A DNA stretch of 6,313 bases, from the NCBI GenBank assembly GCA_017509375.1, contig JAFWPT010000144.1, forward strand, positions 1-6,313, written 5' to 3'. Positions 1 to 5,987 of this stretch are shown in pieces. Positions within the stretch are counted from its first letter, which is position 1, and each line of letters opens with the position of its first letter. The DNA is from Bacteroidales bacterium. Lineage in GTDB: Bacteria; Bacteroidota; Bacteroidia; Bacteroidales; UBA932. The translations under genes and the position numbers were made by a program. Under the pieces are notes generated by a model. That model saw nothing but the letters and a program-made list of their open reading frames with translations, was not told the DNA's origin and did no database searches.

Positions 1-1207
1 ACCCGCTCTCGTTGCTCTTACGCGTCACGACCGCCTCGGTCGAGAAGGTCAGGAAAATATAGGAATAGCCGTTGAGGAACTCACGGCCCTCGAAAGGATC
101 CCGGAATTTCCCTGTAGCCATCAAGGCATCGTGCAGATAATGGGCTCCTGCATAGCAGAGTCCATTCAACTTTCTCATACCTTCAGGTCCCATGAGAGAC
201 AGGTAAACCGTACACCAAAGAGCCATCAGGGACTCGTTGGAGCAAATATTGGAAGTAGCCTTCTCCCGGCGGATATGCTGTTCGCGGGCCTGCAGGGTAA
301 GCACAAACGCACGGCGGCCCTGAGCATCGGATGTCTGTCCTACAACCCTGCCGGGGAGCTTTCGCATCCATTCACTGCGGCAAGCCATAAAGCCCACGTA
401 CGGCCCACCGTAACACAGGGGAATGCCGAGACTTTGCCCGTCTCCAACTGCTATGTCGGCGCCCCATTCGGCCGGCGACTTCACCACTGCGAGCGCGGAA
501 GGGTCACAGTACTCCACCAGAAGAGCCCCGGCATCGTGGACAAGTCCGGAGAGGCCAAGGTGGCTCTCTATTATACCGAAGCGGTTGATTGAAGGCACGA
601 TAACGCCGGCAAGGTCCAGCGTGCCTTCCGCTACCGCCTCCTGCACTTCCCATGTCTCCACCAGATTGATGCCGGAATAGCGGGCGTAAGTGCGAAGAGT
701 CGCAAGCACATTTGGCAGCAGGGCTGATGAAGCCACTACGGTGTTGCGCTTGCGGGTACAGGCAACGCACATCCTCATAGCTTCCGCGGCGGCAGTAGGG
801 CCGTCGTACAAGGAAGCGTTGGCCACGTCCAGTCCGGTAAGGGCGCAAATCATACTCTGCCACTCGAATATGTAGCGCAGAGTGCCCTGGGAGATTTCAC
901 ACTGGTAAGGAGTGTAGGCTGTAAGGAACTCGGAACGGGATGTTATATAAGGAATTACCGAGGGAGTGTAGTGGTCGTACGCTCCGTAGCCGACGAACAC
1001 TTTCAGTTTGGCATCTTTGCCGGCAAGCGCCTGGAACCACGCACGAACTTCCTCCTCGCTCATTGCGGAAGGAAGGTCGTACTCCCCTTTGTGAATGAAT
1101 TCGGCAGGCACATCGGAGTATAGCTCGTCCAGACTTTTCATGCCGATGCGGTCCAGCATCGTCCGGATATCTTCCTCCGTGTGAGGGAAATATGAAAAAG
1201 CTGCCAT
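1..1207 (-). CDS. gcvPA: Glycine dehydrogenase (decarboxylating) subunit 1, GcvPA, partial (3' end beyond window)
   Basis: This is the alpha half of the P-protein of the cytoplasmic glycine cleavage system, which decarboxylates glycine and transfers the aminomethyl group to lipoyl-GcvH. I translated the reverse strand from the ATG at 1207; the frame stays open to the window edge and gives 402 residues of a family usually about 440-450 long, so only the C-terminus is missing. Recognisable family segments are FPHTEEDI (residues 7-14), YTPYQCEISQGTL (98-110), LYDGPTAAAEA (133-143), GDGQSLGIP (255-263), KLPGRVVGQT (283-292) and REQHIRREKATSNIC (308-322). In split P-proteins the PLP lysine lies in GcvPB, so its absence here is expected. 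The start is 2 bases after the gcvH stop, so it is in the same operon. gcvPB should follow just outside the left edge. The family call is very secure. Confidence 0.97.
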   Translation of the reverse strand, partial: MAAFSYFPHTEEDIRTMLDRIGMKSLDELYSDVPAEFIHKGEYDLPSAMSEEEVRAWFQALAGKDAKLKVFVGYGAYDHYTPSVIPYITSRSEFLTAYTPYQCEISQGTLRYIFEWQSMICALTGLDVANASLYDGPTAAAEAMRMCVACTRKRNTVVASSALLPNVLATLRTYARYSGINLVETWEVQEAVAEGTLDLAGVIVPSINRFGIIESHLGLSGLVHDAGALLVEYCDPSALAVVKSPAEWGADIAVGDGQSLGIPLCYGGPYVGFMACRSEWMRKLPGRVVGQTSDAQGRRAFVLTLQAREQHIRREKATSNICSNESLMALWCTVYLSLMGPEGMRKLNGLCYAGAHYLHDALMATGKFRDPFEGREFLNGYSYIFLTFSTEAVVTRKSNESG

Positions 1208-1209
1208 TT

Positions 1210-1587
1210 CTATTTGGTAATGCCGGAATATGCAGCGGCGTCCATAAGGGCATCAAGTTCAGACTCATCGCTCAGGCGGACCTTGATAATCCACGCTGCG
1301 TAGGCATCTTCGTTAACTTTTTCGGGAGCCGACTCGAGTTCTTCATTGACCTCTACGACGGTGCCGCTTACAGGGCTGTAAAGCTCACTGGAAGCCTTCA
1401 CGCTCTCAAGAGCGCCGAATTCCTCACCGGCTGCCACTTCGTCGCCTTCGGACGGCAAATCTACATAAGTAATGTCGCCCATTTCGGCCTGTGCATAATC
1501 AGAAACGCCAATGACGGCTACTCCGTCCTCTACTTTTACCCATTCGTGGGACTCGCTGTAAAGGAGTCCTTCTATGACTTTGCTCAT
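1210..1587 (-). CDS. gcvH: Glycine cleavage system H protein
   Basis: GcvH is the lipoylated carrier that shuttles the aminomethyl group from the P-protein to the T-protein and is reoxidised by dihydrolipoyl dehydrogenase. The 125-residue product is full length for the family. The lipoyl-attachment segment [18 protein letters not shown] contains Lys64, the modified residue, and the N-terminus has the expected [10 protein letters not shown] stretch. The ATG at 1587 overlaps the gcvT stop by one base (TAATG), which suggests translational coupling and equal production of T and H proteins. It is followed after 2 bases by gcvPA. The upstream lplA supplies a plausible enzyme for charging Lys64. An open frame runs antisense across this whole gene, but it has no protein-like features and I treat it as a shadow. 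No anomalies were seen. Confidence 0.98.
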   Translation of the reverse strand: MSKVIEGLLYSESHEWVKVEDGVAVIGVSDYAQAEMGDITYVDLPSEGDEVAAGEEFGALESVKASSELYSPVSGTVVEVNEELESAPEKVNEDAYAAWIIKVRLSDESELDALMDAAAYSGITK

Positions 1588-2690
1588 TATTTCTTGTAAT
1601 TGGTTTTATAAAATCTTTTCTTGATAACTTCTCCGGGGAATACACGCTTGCGGATGCGAATCCATAACGGAGTTCCCAGTGCGGCGTATTCGCTTTCGAC
1701 CAGGGCAAAGCAAAGACTCTTATCCAGGGAGATAGAATGGTAACCGGTAGTTACTACGCCTACCACGGTACCGTCTTCCAGCTCTACCGGGTAACCTGCG
1801 CGGGGTATGGCATTGTCTTTCAGCTCAATGCCTACCAGTTTGCGGGCCACGCCCTCCGCCTTCTGCCGCACCAGCTCATCTTTGCCTATGAATTCCGGCT
1901 TGTCCAGCTTGCAGAACATCGACAGGCCTGCCATCACCGGAGATATTTCGGGGCTGAGCTCGTCTCCATAGAGCGGCAAGCCGGCCTCGAAGCGGAGGGT
2001 ATCACGGCATCCCAGACCGCAAGGAACCACTCCGTCTTCCAGTAAAGAAGCCCACATATCCCTGATATTGTCGGGGGCGGCATAAATCTCAAACCCGTCT
2101 TCCCCGGTGTAACCGGTACGGCTGACTATAATCCTGCCGCCGTCTTCGTCCTCGAGGTCATAGAACGTGTAGAACTCAAGTTCCCGCAGTTCTTCGATAT
2201 CGAAGTAACGCACGAGTGCATCTTCCGCCCCGGGCCCCTGCAGGGCTATCTGCCCCCAGGACTCGGAATCGTCGAAGATTTCAACCTTGAAATCTCCGGC
2301 CTGCGCAAGCATCCACTTGTAGTCTTTCTCGATGTTGGCCGCATTCACGACCAGCAGGAATCCGCTTTCAAACTCCTTGTAGACAAGCAGGTCGTCCACT
2401 ACCCCGCCGTCGGGATAGCACATCATACCGTAGAGAATGTGACCGGGCTCCAGCCCCCTCACGTCGTTAGTAAAAATGTGGTTCACGAAAGCCTCGGAAT
2501 CAGGCCCGTCAATAAAAATCTCGCCCATATGGGAGACATCGAACATTCCGACGGCCTTGCGGACCGCATTATGTTCTTCAATGATGCCGGAATACTGAAT
2601 GGGCATATCGAATCCCGCAAAAGGACTCATTTTTGCGCCGAGTGCGATGTGCTCCTCGTGCAAGCAGGTTGTTTTCAGCTCTTGGTCCAT
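1587..2690 (-). CDS. gcvT: Glycine cleavage system T protein (aminomethyltransferase)
   Basis: GcvT releases ammonia from aminomethyl-lipoyl-GcvH and transfers the one-carbon unit to tetrahydrofolate, giving 5,10-methylene-THF. From the ATG at 2690 the product has 367 residues, normal for the family. Diagnostic segments are [17 protein letters not shown] (17-33), [12 protein letters not shown] (46-57), the [10 protein letters not shown] motif (95-104) carrying the conserved Asp pair implicated in catalysis, and [14 protein letters not shown] further on; the C-terminal barrel ends near [11 protein letters not shown]. The frame is open back to an ATG at 2729, but the extra 13 residues (MEKRFKSRIFDTT) overlap lplA and do not resemble the family N-terminus, so I prefer 2690. 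It starts 22 bases after lplA and ends in a TAATG overlap with gcvH. A promoter-like site lies immediately upstream. Confidence 0.97.
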   Translation of the reverse strand: MDQELKTTCLHEEHIALGAKMSPFAGFDMPIQYSGIIEEHNAVRKAVGMFDVSHMGEIFIDGPDSEAFVNHIFTNDVRGLEPGHILYGMMCYPDGGVVDDLLVYKEFESGFLLVVNAANIEKDYKWMLAQAGDFKVEIFDDSESWGQIALQGPGAEDALVRYFDIEELRELEFYTFYDLEDEDGGRIIVSRTGYTGEDGFEIYAAPDNIRDMWASLLEDGVVPCGLGCRDTLRFEAGLPLYGDELSPEISPVMAGLSMFCKLDKPEFIGKDELVRQKAEGVARKLVGIELKDNAIPRAGYPVELEDGTVVGVVTTGYHSISLDKSLCFALVESEYAALGTPLWIRIRKRVFPGEVIKKRFYKTNYKK

Positions 2691-2698
2691 AGTTGTGT

Positions 2699-2729
2699 CA
2701 AATATACGGCTTTTAAAGCGCTTTTCCAA
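2699..2729 (-). promoter_or_regulatory. Candidate Bacteroidetes-type promoter for gcvT-gcvH-gcvPA
   Basis: On the minus strand, TATATTTG (2699-2706) matches the -7 consensus TAnnTTTG exactly, and a TTG (2727-2729, in CTTG) lies 20 bases upstream, inside the favoured 19-21 spacing. The site overlaps the 3' end of lplA. Only 8 bases separate the -7 box from the gcvT ATG, so transcription would start within a few bases of the start codon. This would let gcv genes be expressed independently of lplA. It is a consensus match only, and an AT-rich gap could produce it by chance. Confidence 0.45.
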
Positions 2730-3423
2730 GAATAAAAGACGGGTCCGTATAGCTTTTTTCCAACTCTTCTATCTTTGCCAGTTCCGAGGGCTCCAGCAGC
2801 CGTCTGCCGTCACAGAAAGCATGCTCCAGCACTTTAGACAATTCTTCAACACTCAGCTGCAAGCCAAGTTCCCGGAGGTTGGCTACACGCTGGCGAACCG
2901 ACTGGACTCCATGTTTTGCAAGTTTTTCCGCAGGTGGCGTAACTGCTTTTTCAAGCGCCTCAAAATCAACAGAATGCAACAAAGTACCATGAACGATGCT
3001 CCCATAAGTCAAATTGAAGAAGGCATTTCCGGAAACTTTGGCCCCTCCCACAAGGATATCGTTGTGGGCAGTCCGCACCGCATCCATTCCCAATAACCTC
3101 AACACTGCTGCAAGCTTCTCCAGAAAAACCGCAAACACGGCTTCCACCCCTTTGTCTTCGGTAATGTAGGACAGCATCAAATTGCCCATATCCGCGTAGA
3201 CACAGCCTCCTCCGCTTTTCCGGCGCACGACATTCACACCATGTTCCCGGCAGAATTGCAGATTCACCTCGGAATTGAGGTCCTGGTTACGGCCGATTAT
3301 TACCGTAGGGGCAACGCGCCAAACAAAAAAGCCGCAGCCATAAGCCGCAGCCACATACTCCTCCATCGCCAAATAGAAGGTCAAAGGCCTATCAACTGCA
3401 TCGGGGACAGCGATGTATTTCAT
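2713..3423 (-). CDS. lplA: Lipoate-protein ligase A family protein, catalytic domain only
   Basis: LplA-family enzymes activate lipoate with ATP and transfer it to a lysine of carrier proteins such as GcvH. The 236-residue product carries the family signatures: RRKSGGG at 67-73 followed by VYADMGN, the GGAKVSGNAF motif at 126-135 with Lys129 matching the E. coli LplA active-site lysine (Lys133), HGTLLHSVDF at 145-154, and SVRQRVANL near the end of the catalytic domain. It is about 100 residues shorter than E. coli LplA (338) because the C-terminal accessory domain is absent. In Thermoplasma a similarly short LplA needs a separate LplB chain for lipoate adenylation. The ATG overlaps the preceding gene's stop (TAATG) and gcvT follows after 22 bases, strongly suggesting that GcvH is the substrate. 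An octanoyltransferase of the same fold (LipM-like) is less likely but cannot be excluded. Confidence 0.9.
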   Translation of the reverse strand: MKYIAVPDAVDRPLTFYLAMEEYVAAAYGCGFFVWRVAPTVIIGRNQDLNSEVNLQFCREHGVNVVRRKSGGGCVYADMGNLMLSYITEDKGVEAVFAVFLEKLAAVLRLLGMDAVRTAHNDILVGGAKVSGNAFFNLTYGSIVHGTLLHSVDFEALEKAVTPPAEKLAKHGVQSVRQRVANLRELGLQLSVEELSKVLEHAFCDGRRLLEPSELAKIEELEKSYTDPSFILGKAL

Positions 3424-3887
3424 TACTGAAGCAATTTAAGATCTTTCTTCAATATCATCTTGGGCTCCATCATCGACACTTTCTGGAAAAGACGGATTCT
3501 GTTTCCCAGCGACAGGAACACCTTGTCTTCATGCTTTCCCTTTCTCCACCACTTGTAAAAACCCACAGGGTCGTTTTCGTAAGGTATCTTGGCCAGTATG
3601 CCTGTGGAATAACCCGGATAATCGATAATAAGCTGAAGCCCCATGAATCGTTTATAATACTCGGGGTCGGCTCTGCGAAGCTTGCTGACAAGAGGGTTAA
3701 GTACCTCAAAACTATCAACTTGCAGCACCTTTTCCTTAACTATCATCTGATGGATGCGGACAGGGTCGGCATTGAGCCAGGCCCCGACTCTCATTGTAAC
3801 AGGGCCTTCATCGGTGTCGAGCGTCAGCTCGTCCATCGAGTAATAAACCTTCTCCGGATCAAGAGGGAACAGTTCCGCCGTTTCCAT
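3423..3887 (-). CDS. Unrecognised protein translationally coupled to lplA
   Basis: I do not recognise this family. From the ATG at 3887 it has 154 residues; a GTG at 3905 would add six (MNSIFL). There is no signal peptide, transmembrane segment, Cys cluster or obvious nucleotide-binding motif, so it is probably cytoplasmic. The middle is rich in aromatic and charged residues (DPEYYKRFMG, IIDYPGYSTG, DPVGFYKWWRKGKHED) and the C-terminus is basic (ILKKDLKLLQ). It is the first gene of the leftward cluster, and its stop codon overlaps the lplA start in a TAATG, so the two proteins are probably made together. That points to a role in lipoate metabolism or glycine cleavage, but this is inferred from context alone. 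It does not resemble the LplA accessory domain in any way I can see. It is very likely a real gene given its composition and packing. Confidence 0.8.
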   Translation of the reverse strand: METAELFPLDPEKVYYSMDELTLDTDEGPVTMRVGAWLNADPVRIHQMIVKEKVLQVDSFEVLNPLVSKLRRADPEYYKRFMGLQLIIDYPGYSTGILAKIPYENDPVGFYKWWRKGKHEDKVFLSLGNRIRLFQKVSMMEPKMILKKDLKLLQ

Positions 3888-3919
3888 CAAAAAAATGCTA
3901 TTCACAGGTGTACAGTGGG

Positions 3920-3952
3920 CAAATTTAAGAATTTTTTTTTAGATTTGTTCAA
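3920..3952 (-). promoter_or_regulatory. Candidate promoter of the unknown-lplA-gcv operon
   Basis: Minus-strand TAAATTTG (3920-3927) matches the Bacteroidetes -7 box TAnnTTTG exactly. A TTG (3950-3952) lies upstream across a 22-base spacer, one base beyond the usual 19-21. The spacer holds a run of nine A residues (T9 on the plus strand, 3932-3940). Transcription would begin about 10 bases before the GTG at 3905 and about 28 before the ATG at 3887. Its placement at the head of the cluster supports the call. Confidence 0.5.
3940..3947 (+). promoter_or_regulatory. Candidate -7 promoter element for the arginase-like gene
   Basis: TAGATTTG on the plus strand matches TAnnTTTG exactly and ends 8 bases before the ATG at 3956. 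No TTTG or TTG lies 19-21 bases upstream, so only the -7 half is supported. It faces away from the minus-strand -7 box at 3920-3927, with only 12 bases between them, so the two promoters would compete for RNA polymerase or share a regulator. Confidence 0.4.
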
Positions 3953-3955
3953 GTT

Positions 3956-4624
3956 ATGAACATATTTATTAACATCAGCGGCGTTTTTAAAGAAGAAGCT
4001 TGCTCACTTCCGGAATCCCTGTCAGTAGGGTTGGAGGGCACTGAAGGAAGCTGCTGTTACTGTTCAAAGGAAGCCGAGGCCGTAATCAGGGAAGCGATAG
4101 CCTCCCTTCCAGTACAGGCAGTGCACTGGATAGACACAGGAGACTATCACTATATCAGCAAGTTTTGGATGGAAAAGATTACCGAGCCCTTTGTCCTGGC
4201 GCTTTTCGACAAGCATTCCGACGATAAGGACAGTGCCTTCGGCGGACTGCTCAGCTGCGGAAACTGGGTGCGGCGCGCCCGCGAAGAACTTCCCCTGATG
4301 AAGGCAGACTATCTCAATATCCGGGATATCCCCGGAGACCTGCCCGTCTATCTTTCCATAGACATGGATATAATGCCCCGGCAATTTGCCCGTACCGATT
4401 GGGACCAGGGGCAGAAGAGCCTGGATGAACTCCTTTCGGATTTGGGCACAATTGCATCGGGGCACCGAATCCTGGGCGTCGATGTATGCGGAGGACTTAC
4501 AATCGCCAAGGGTGCCAAAGCCGAAGACCTCTCGGTTAACTCCAGGACAAGACAGATTATCGCTGCTTACTTGTCCAGCTGGAATATCACCTGCTCCCAG
4601 TCTTCCAGGCCCAGCAAAGCCTGA
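3956..4624 (+). CDS. Small arginase/ureohydrolase-superfamily protein
   Basis: The 222-residue product has the six metal-ligand positions of the arginase fold: His65 in DTGDYHYISKFW, Asp85-His87-Asp89 in ALFDKHSDDKD, and Asp136/Asp138 in YLSIDMDIMP. It should therefore hold a binuclear Mn-type centre and be cytoplasmic (no signal peptide). It is much shorter than arginase or agmatinase (about 300). The late motif that in arginase reads D-x-x-E and contacts the guanidinium is VDVCGG (175-180) here, with no Glu, so the substrate is uncertain. A Cys group (C33, C34, C36, in SCCYC) lies near the N-terminus. I associate this layout (xCYC, SGxYHY, DxHxD, FGGLLSCG) with uncharacterised bacterial arginase-like proteins. 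The last 19 or so residues lie over the 3' end of the convergent lipoprotein gene and look unconserved. It stands alone on the plus strand, divergent from the gcv cluster. Confidence 0.85.
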   Translation: MNIFINISGVFKEEACSLPESLSVGLEGTEGSCCYCSKEAEAVIREAIASLPVQAVHWIDTGDYHYISKFWMEKITEPFVLALFDKHSDDKDSAFGGLLSCGNWVRRAREELPLMKADYLNIRDIPGDLPVYLSIDMDIMPRQFARTDWDQGQKSLDELLSDLGTIASGHRILGVDVCGGLTIAKGAKAEDLSVNSRTRQIIAAYLSSWNITCSQSSRPSKA

Positions 4625-5352
4625 GCCTTTTCCATGTCCAGAGTCATGGAGATATCCATAAGATCCTCATCTTCAAAGCTATAGCCAGTAGCCGCTATCA
4701 TTCTCCCCATCAATACAGTCCTCAATACCTCCCCATCTTTCATAATTGACAAGGTAAGTTTGTCATCTACCTGACGAGGCAACCTTATACAGCAATCGTT
4801 CGTGCCTTCAGCAAGTACCGGATAGCAATTGAATACTCCTTCATAAGGTGCGGCGTACATCAGGTCATAGCCTCTCACGGTACCGCTGACGCATATTCCG
4901 GAGTTTTCAGGAAGATTCAGGATGGTGAGATTTAGCCTGGCAAAATTCTTATGCAAACTGAGGGGGCAGTCGCAGACATCCCCGTCCAGTTCTTTCTGCT
5001 GGCTGCAGCTGTAAACCTCATCGCACTCATTGTCGTACTTTATATCCAGCTTTTCGCCGGGCAGAGGGCTCATAGACGTTATTCCGGTGAATACCGTAAC
5101 TACCGAAGGCCGCCGCTTCACAAACAAACGGCACTTGCCGCTTTCGAAGTCCTCTCCGCTGAGCATACCCTGTTTCACCACTTCCCCATCCTGAACAACG
5201 GACACCAGCACGTTCCCGTCTGTCTTGAGCGCTTCTTCAGGGCGGACAATCAGTTCGCAGGGACATACGCTGCGGTTCTCCTTGACCGAGCACGAGCCGA
5301 GAGACAAAGCCGCAGGCAGCAATGCCGAAAGAATAATAATTGATTGTCGCAT
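4567..5352 (-). CDS. FimB/Mfa2-like lipoprotein (fimbrial anchor family)
   Basis: The 261-residue product begins with a lipoprotein signal peptide: Arg2, a hydrophobic stretch to about residue 18, and the lipobox LGSC with the lipidated Cys21. The sequence right after it, SVKENRSVCPCEL, is the pattern I know from the Mfa2/FimB family of Bacteroidales, and a later CPLSLHKNFARLNLTI strand fits the same family. These proteins sit in the outer membrane and anchor or cap fimbriae; some family members do other surface jobs. No fimbrillin gene is visible beside it, so its partner is unknown. It is slightly short for the family and unusually Cys-rich (about a dozen, including CPC, CDC and a CC pair). 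It starts 11 bases after ssb and is probably cotranscribed with it. Its 3' end overlaps the arginase-like gene by 58 bases. Confidence 0.8.
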   Translation of the reverse strand: MRQSIIILSALLPAALSLGSCSVKENRSVCPCELIVRPEEALKTDGNVLVSVVQDGEVVKQGMLSGEDFESGKCRLFVKRRPSVVTVFTGITSMSPLPGEKLDIKYDNECDEVYSCSQQKELDGDVCDCPLSLHKNFARLNLTILNLPENSGICVSGTVRGYDLMYAAPYEGVFNCYPVLAEGTNDCCIRLPRQVDDKLTLSIMKDGEVLRTVLMGRMIAATGYSFEDEDLMDISMTLDMEKAQALLGLEDWEQVIFQLDK

Positions 5353-5363
5353 CGCCCTGCCGT

Positions 5364-5723
5364 TTACATTTCGTACTGCACTTCCGTTTCCTCAGGGAGG
5401 ATGTTAAGCCTTGAACACAATACGTCAACATAGGTACGGTCCGAACCGTCTTCTCCGGTATAGCGTTGAACCTGGAGGCGCCCCCACAGATGCACAGCAC
5501 CTCCTCTGGTAAGTTTGTCCAGGTTCTGCACGTTCTTGCCCTCGAACGCAGTCACATTGTGCCACTGGGTTTCGATGACCGGCTCCCCCAGCTTATTCTT
5601 GTACGCCCTGTTGGTAACAAGGGTGAATTTTGCCATCTGCCTGTCATTGATGTACTGCAGGCGCACGTTGCCCACTATTCCGAGCAACTCGATTTTGTTA
5701 ATCTGTTCCATAGAGTTCTTCAT
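5364..5723 (-). CDS. ssb: Single-stranded DNA-binding protein, short form
   Basis: SSB coats single-stranded DNA during replication, repair or recombination. The 119-residue product is nearly all OB-fold: INKIELLGIVGNVRLQ at the N-terminus, ETQWHNVTAFEGKNVQ in the middle, GGAVHLWGRLQVQRY with the GRL strand, then DRTYVDVLCSRLNIL. It stops at EETEVQYEM and lacks both the flexible linker and the DDDIPF-like acidic tip through which classical SSBs recruit partner proteins. This suggests an accessory paralogue rather than the main replication SSB. The ATG at 5723 is listed; the ATG at 5711 (MEQINKIEL) is an equally good start and would remove four residues. It precedes the lipoprotein gene by 11 bases. 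The leader upstream is GC-rich with small hairpins. The family call is secure. Confidence 0.93.
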   Translation of the reverse strand: MKNSMEQINKIELLGIVGNVRLQYINDRQMAKFTLVTNRAYKNKLGEPVIETQWHNVTAFEGKNVQNLDKLTRGGAVHLWGRLQVQRYTGEDGSDRTYVDVLCSRLNILPEETEVQYEM

Positions 5724-5739
5724 TATCTAAGTCTTTTGG

Positions 5740-5771
5740 CGGGTTTCCCGGCGGCTTCGGCCTTCGACCCG
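5740..5771 (-). other. GC-rich inverted repeats in the ssb 5' leader
   Basis: In the likely ssb leader, CGGG-AAA-CCCG (minus strand, 5740-5750) can form a 4-bp hairpin and GGC-CGAA-GCC a 3-bp one. Alternatively CGGGT (5767-5771) can pair with ACCCG (5740-5744) to enclose the whole segment. These folds exclude one another. The stems are short, so structure is possible but unproven. There is no T tract, so it is not an intrinsic terminator. Confidence 0.3.
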
Positions 5772-5775
5772 GATG

Positions 5776-5808
5776 CAAAGGAAAAGCATTATTCCCTAAT
5801 AACTGCAA
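5776..5808 (-). promoter_or_regulatory. Weak candidate promoter for ssb
   Basis: Minus-strand TTCCTTTG (5776-5783) is one mismatch from TAnnTTTG, with TTG (5806-5808) 22 bases upstream. It would give a leader of about 45-50 bases containing the inverted repeats at 5740-5771. The match is imperfect in both the -7 box and the spacing, and no better site was found closer to ssb. Confidence 0.25.
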
Positions 5809-5927
5809 GATATGAACTGCCAGGCCTGATTATTTATGATTCTTATTGTTCTCCCTGCCTTCCAGTAAAAATCCGGCATCTGTTTTTTTGTCCGCAAATT
5901 GTTCTTTATCAGAAAGAATCAGCAAAA

Positions 5928-5947
5928 TCTAATTTACGTTTTTTAGA
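5928..5947. repeat. Inverted repeat TCTAA-N10-TTAGA, possible operator
   Basis: TCTAA (5928-5932) and TTAGA (5943-5947) form a perfect 5-base dyad with a 10-base spacer in the divergent region between ssb and the Zn-ribbon gene. It lies just upstream of the candidate -33 box at 5953. The arms are short and AT-rich, so chance is a real alternative. The rest of the 264-base intergenic stretch (5724-5987) shows no gene or RNA that I can support. Confidence 0.2.
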
Positions 5948-5952
5948 CTTCC

Positions 5953-5983
5953 TTGCACTTGTTGTCCGCGCTGACGATATTTG
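5953..5983 (+). promoter_or_regulatory. Candidate promoter of the Zn-ribbon gene
   Basis: TTG (5953-5955, in CTTG) is followed by a 20-base spacer and GATATTTG (5976-5983), seven of eight positions compatible with TAnnTTTG when the free positions are counted. Only four bases lie between the box and the ATG at 5988, so initiation would fall at or very near the start codon. Confidence 0.4.
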
Positions 5984-5987
5984 GGCC

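Noticed and set aside
131..592. Plus-strand open frame of 153 codons opposite gcvPA
   Set aside because: gcvPA reads through the whole stretch with strong family motifs, and the antisense product has no protein-like features.
1192..1599. Plus-strand open frame of 135 codons covering gcvH antisense
   Set aside because: It lies exactly opposite a secure, conserved gene, has no recognisable domain and no promoter-like site; it is a shadow of gcvH codon use.
2691..2712. Glycine riboswitch upstream of gcvT
   Set aside because: Only 22 bases separate lplA and gcvT and the operon head at 3888-3955 is also too short; no riboswitch fits.
2691..2729. N-terminally extended gcvT starting at 2729
   Set aside because: The extra 13 residues overlap the lplA 3' end, do not match the GcvT N-terminus, and would place the promoter-like site inside the coding region.
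4579..4608. CTGGAA-N18-TTCCAG inverted repeat as a bidirectional terminator between convergent genes
   Set aside because: The 6-bp stem has a long loop, lies within both coding regions and has no T tract on either side.
5724..5987. Possible small RNA or extra gene in the ssb/Zn-ribbon intergenic region
   Set aside because: No open frame with a convincing start, no tRNA-like fold and no terminator hairpin with T tract; only promoter-like and dyad motifs can be supported.
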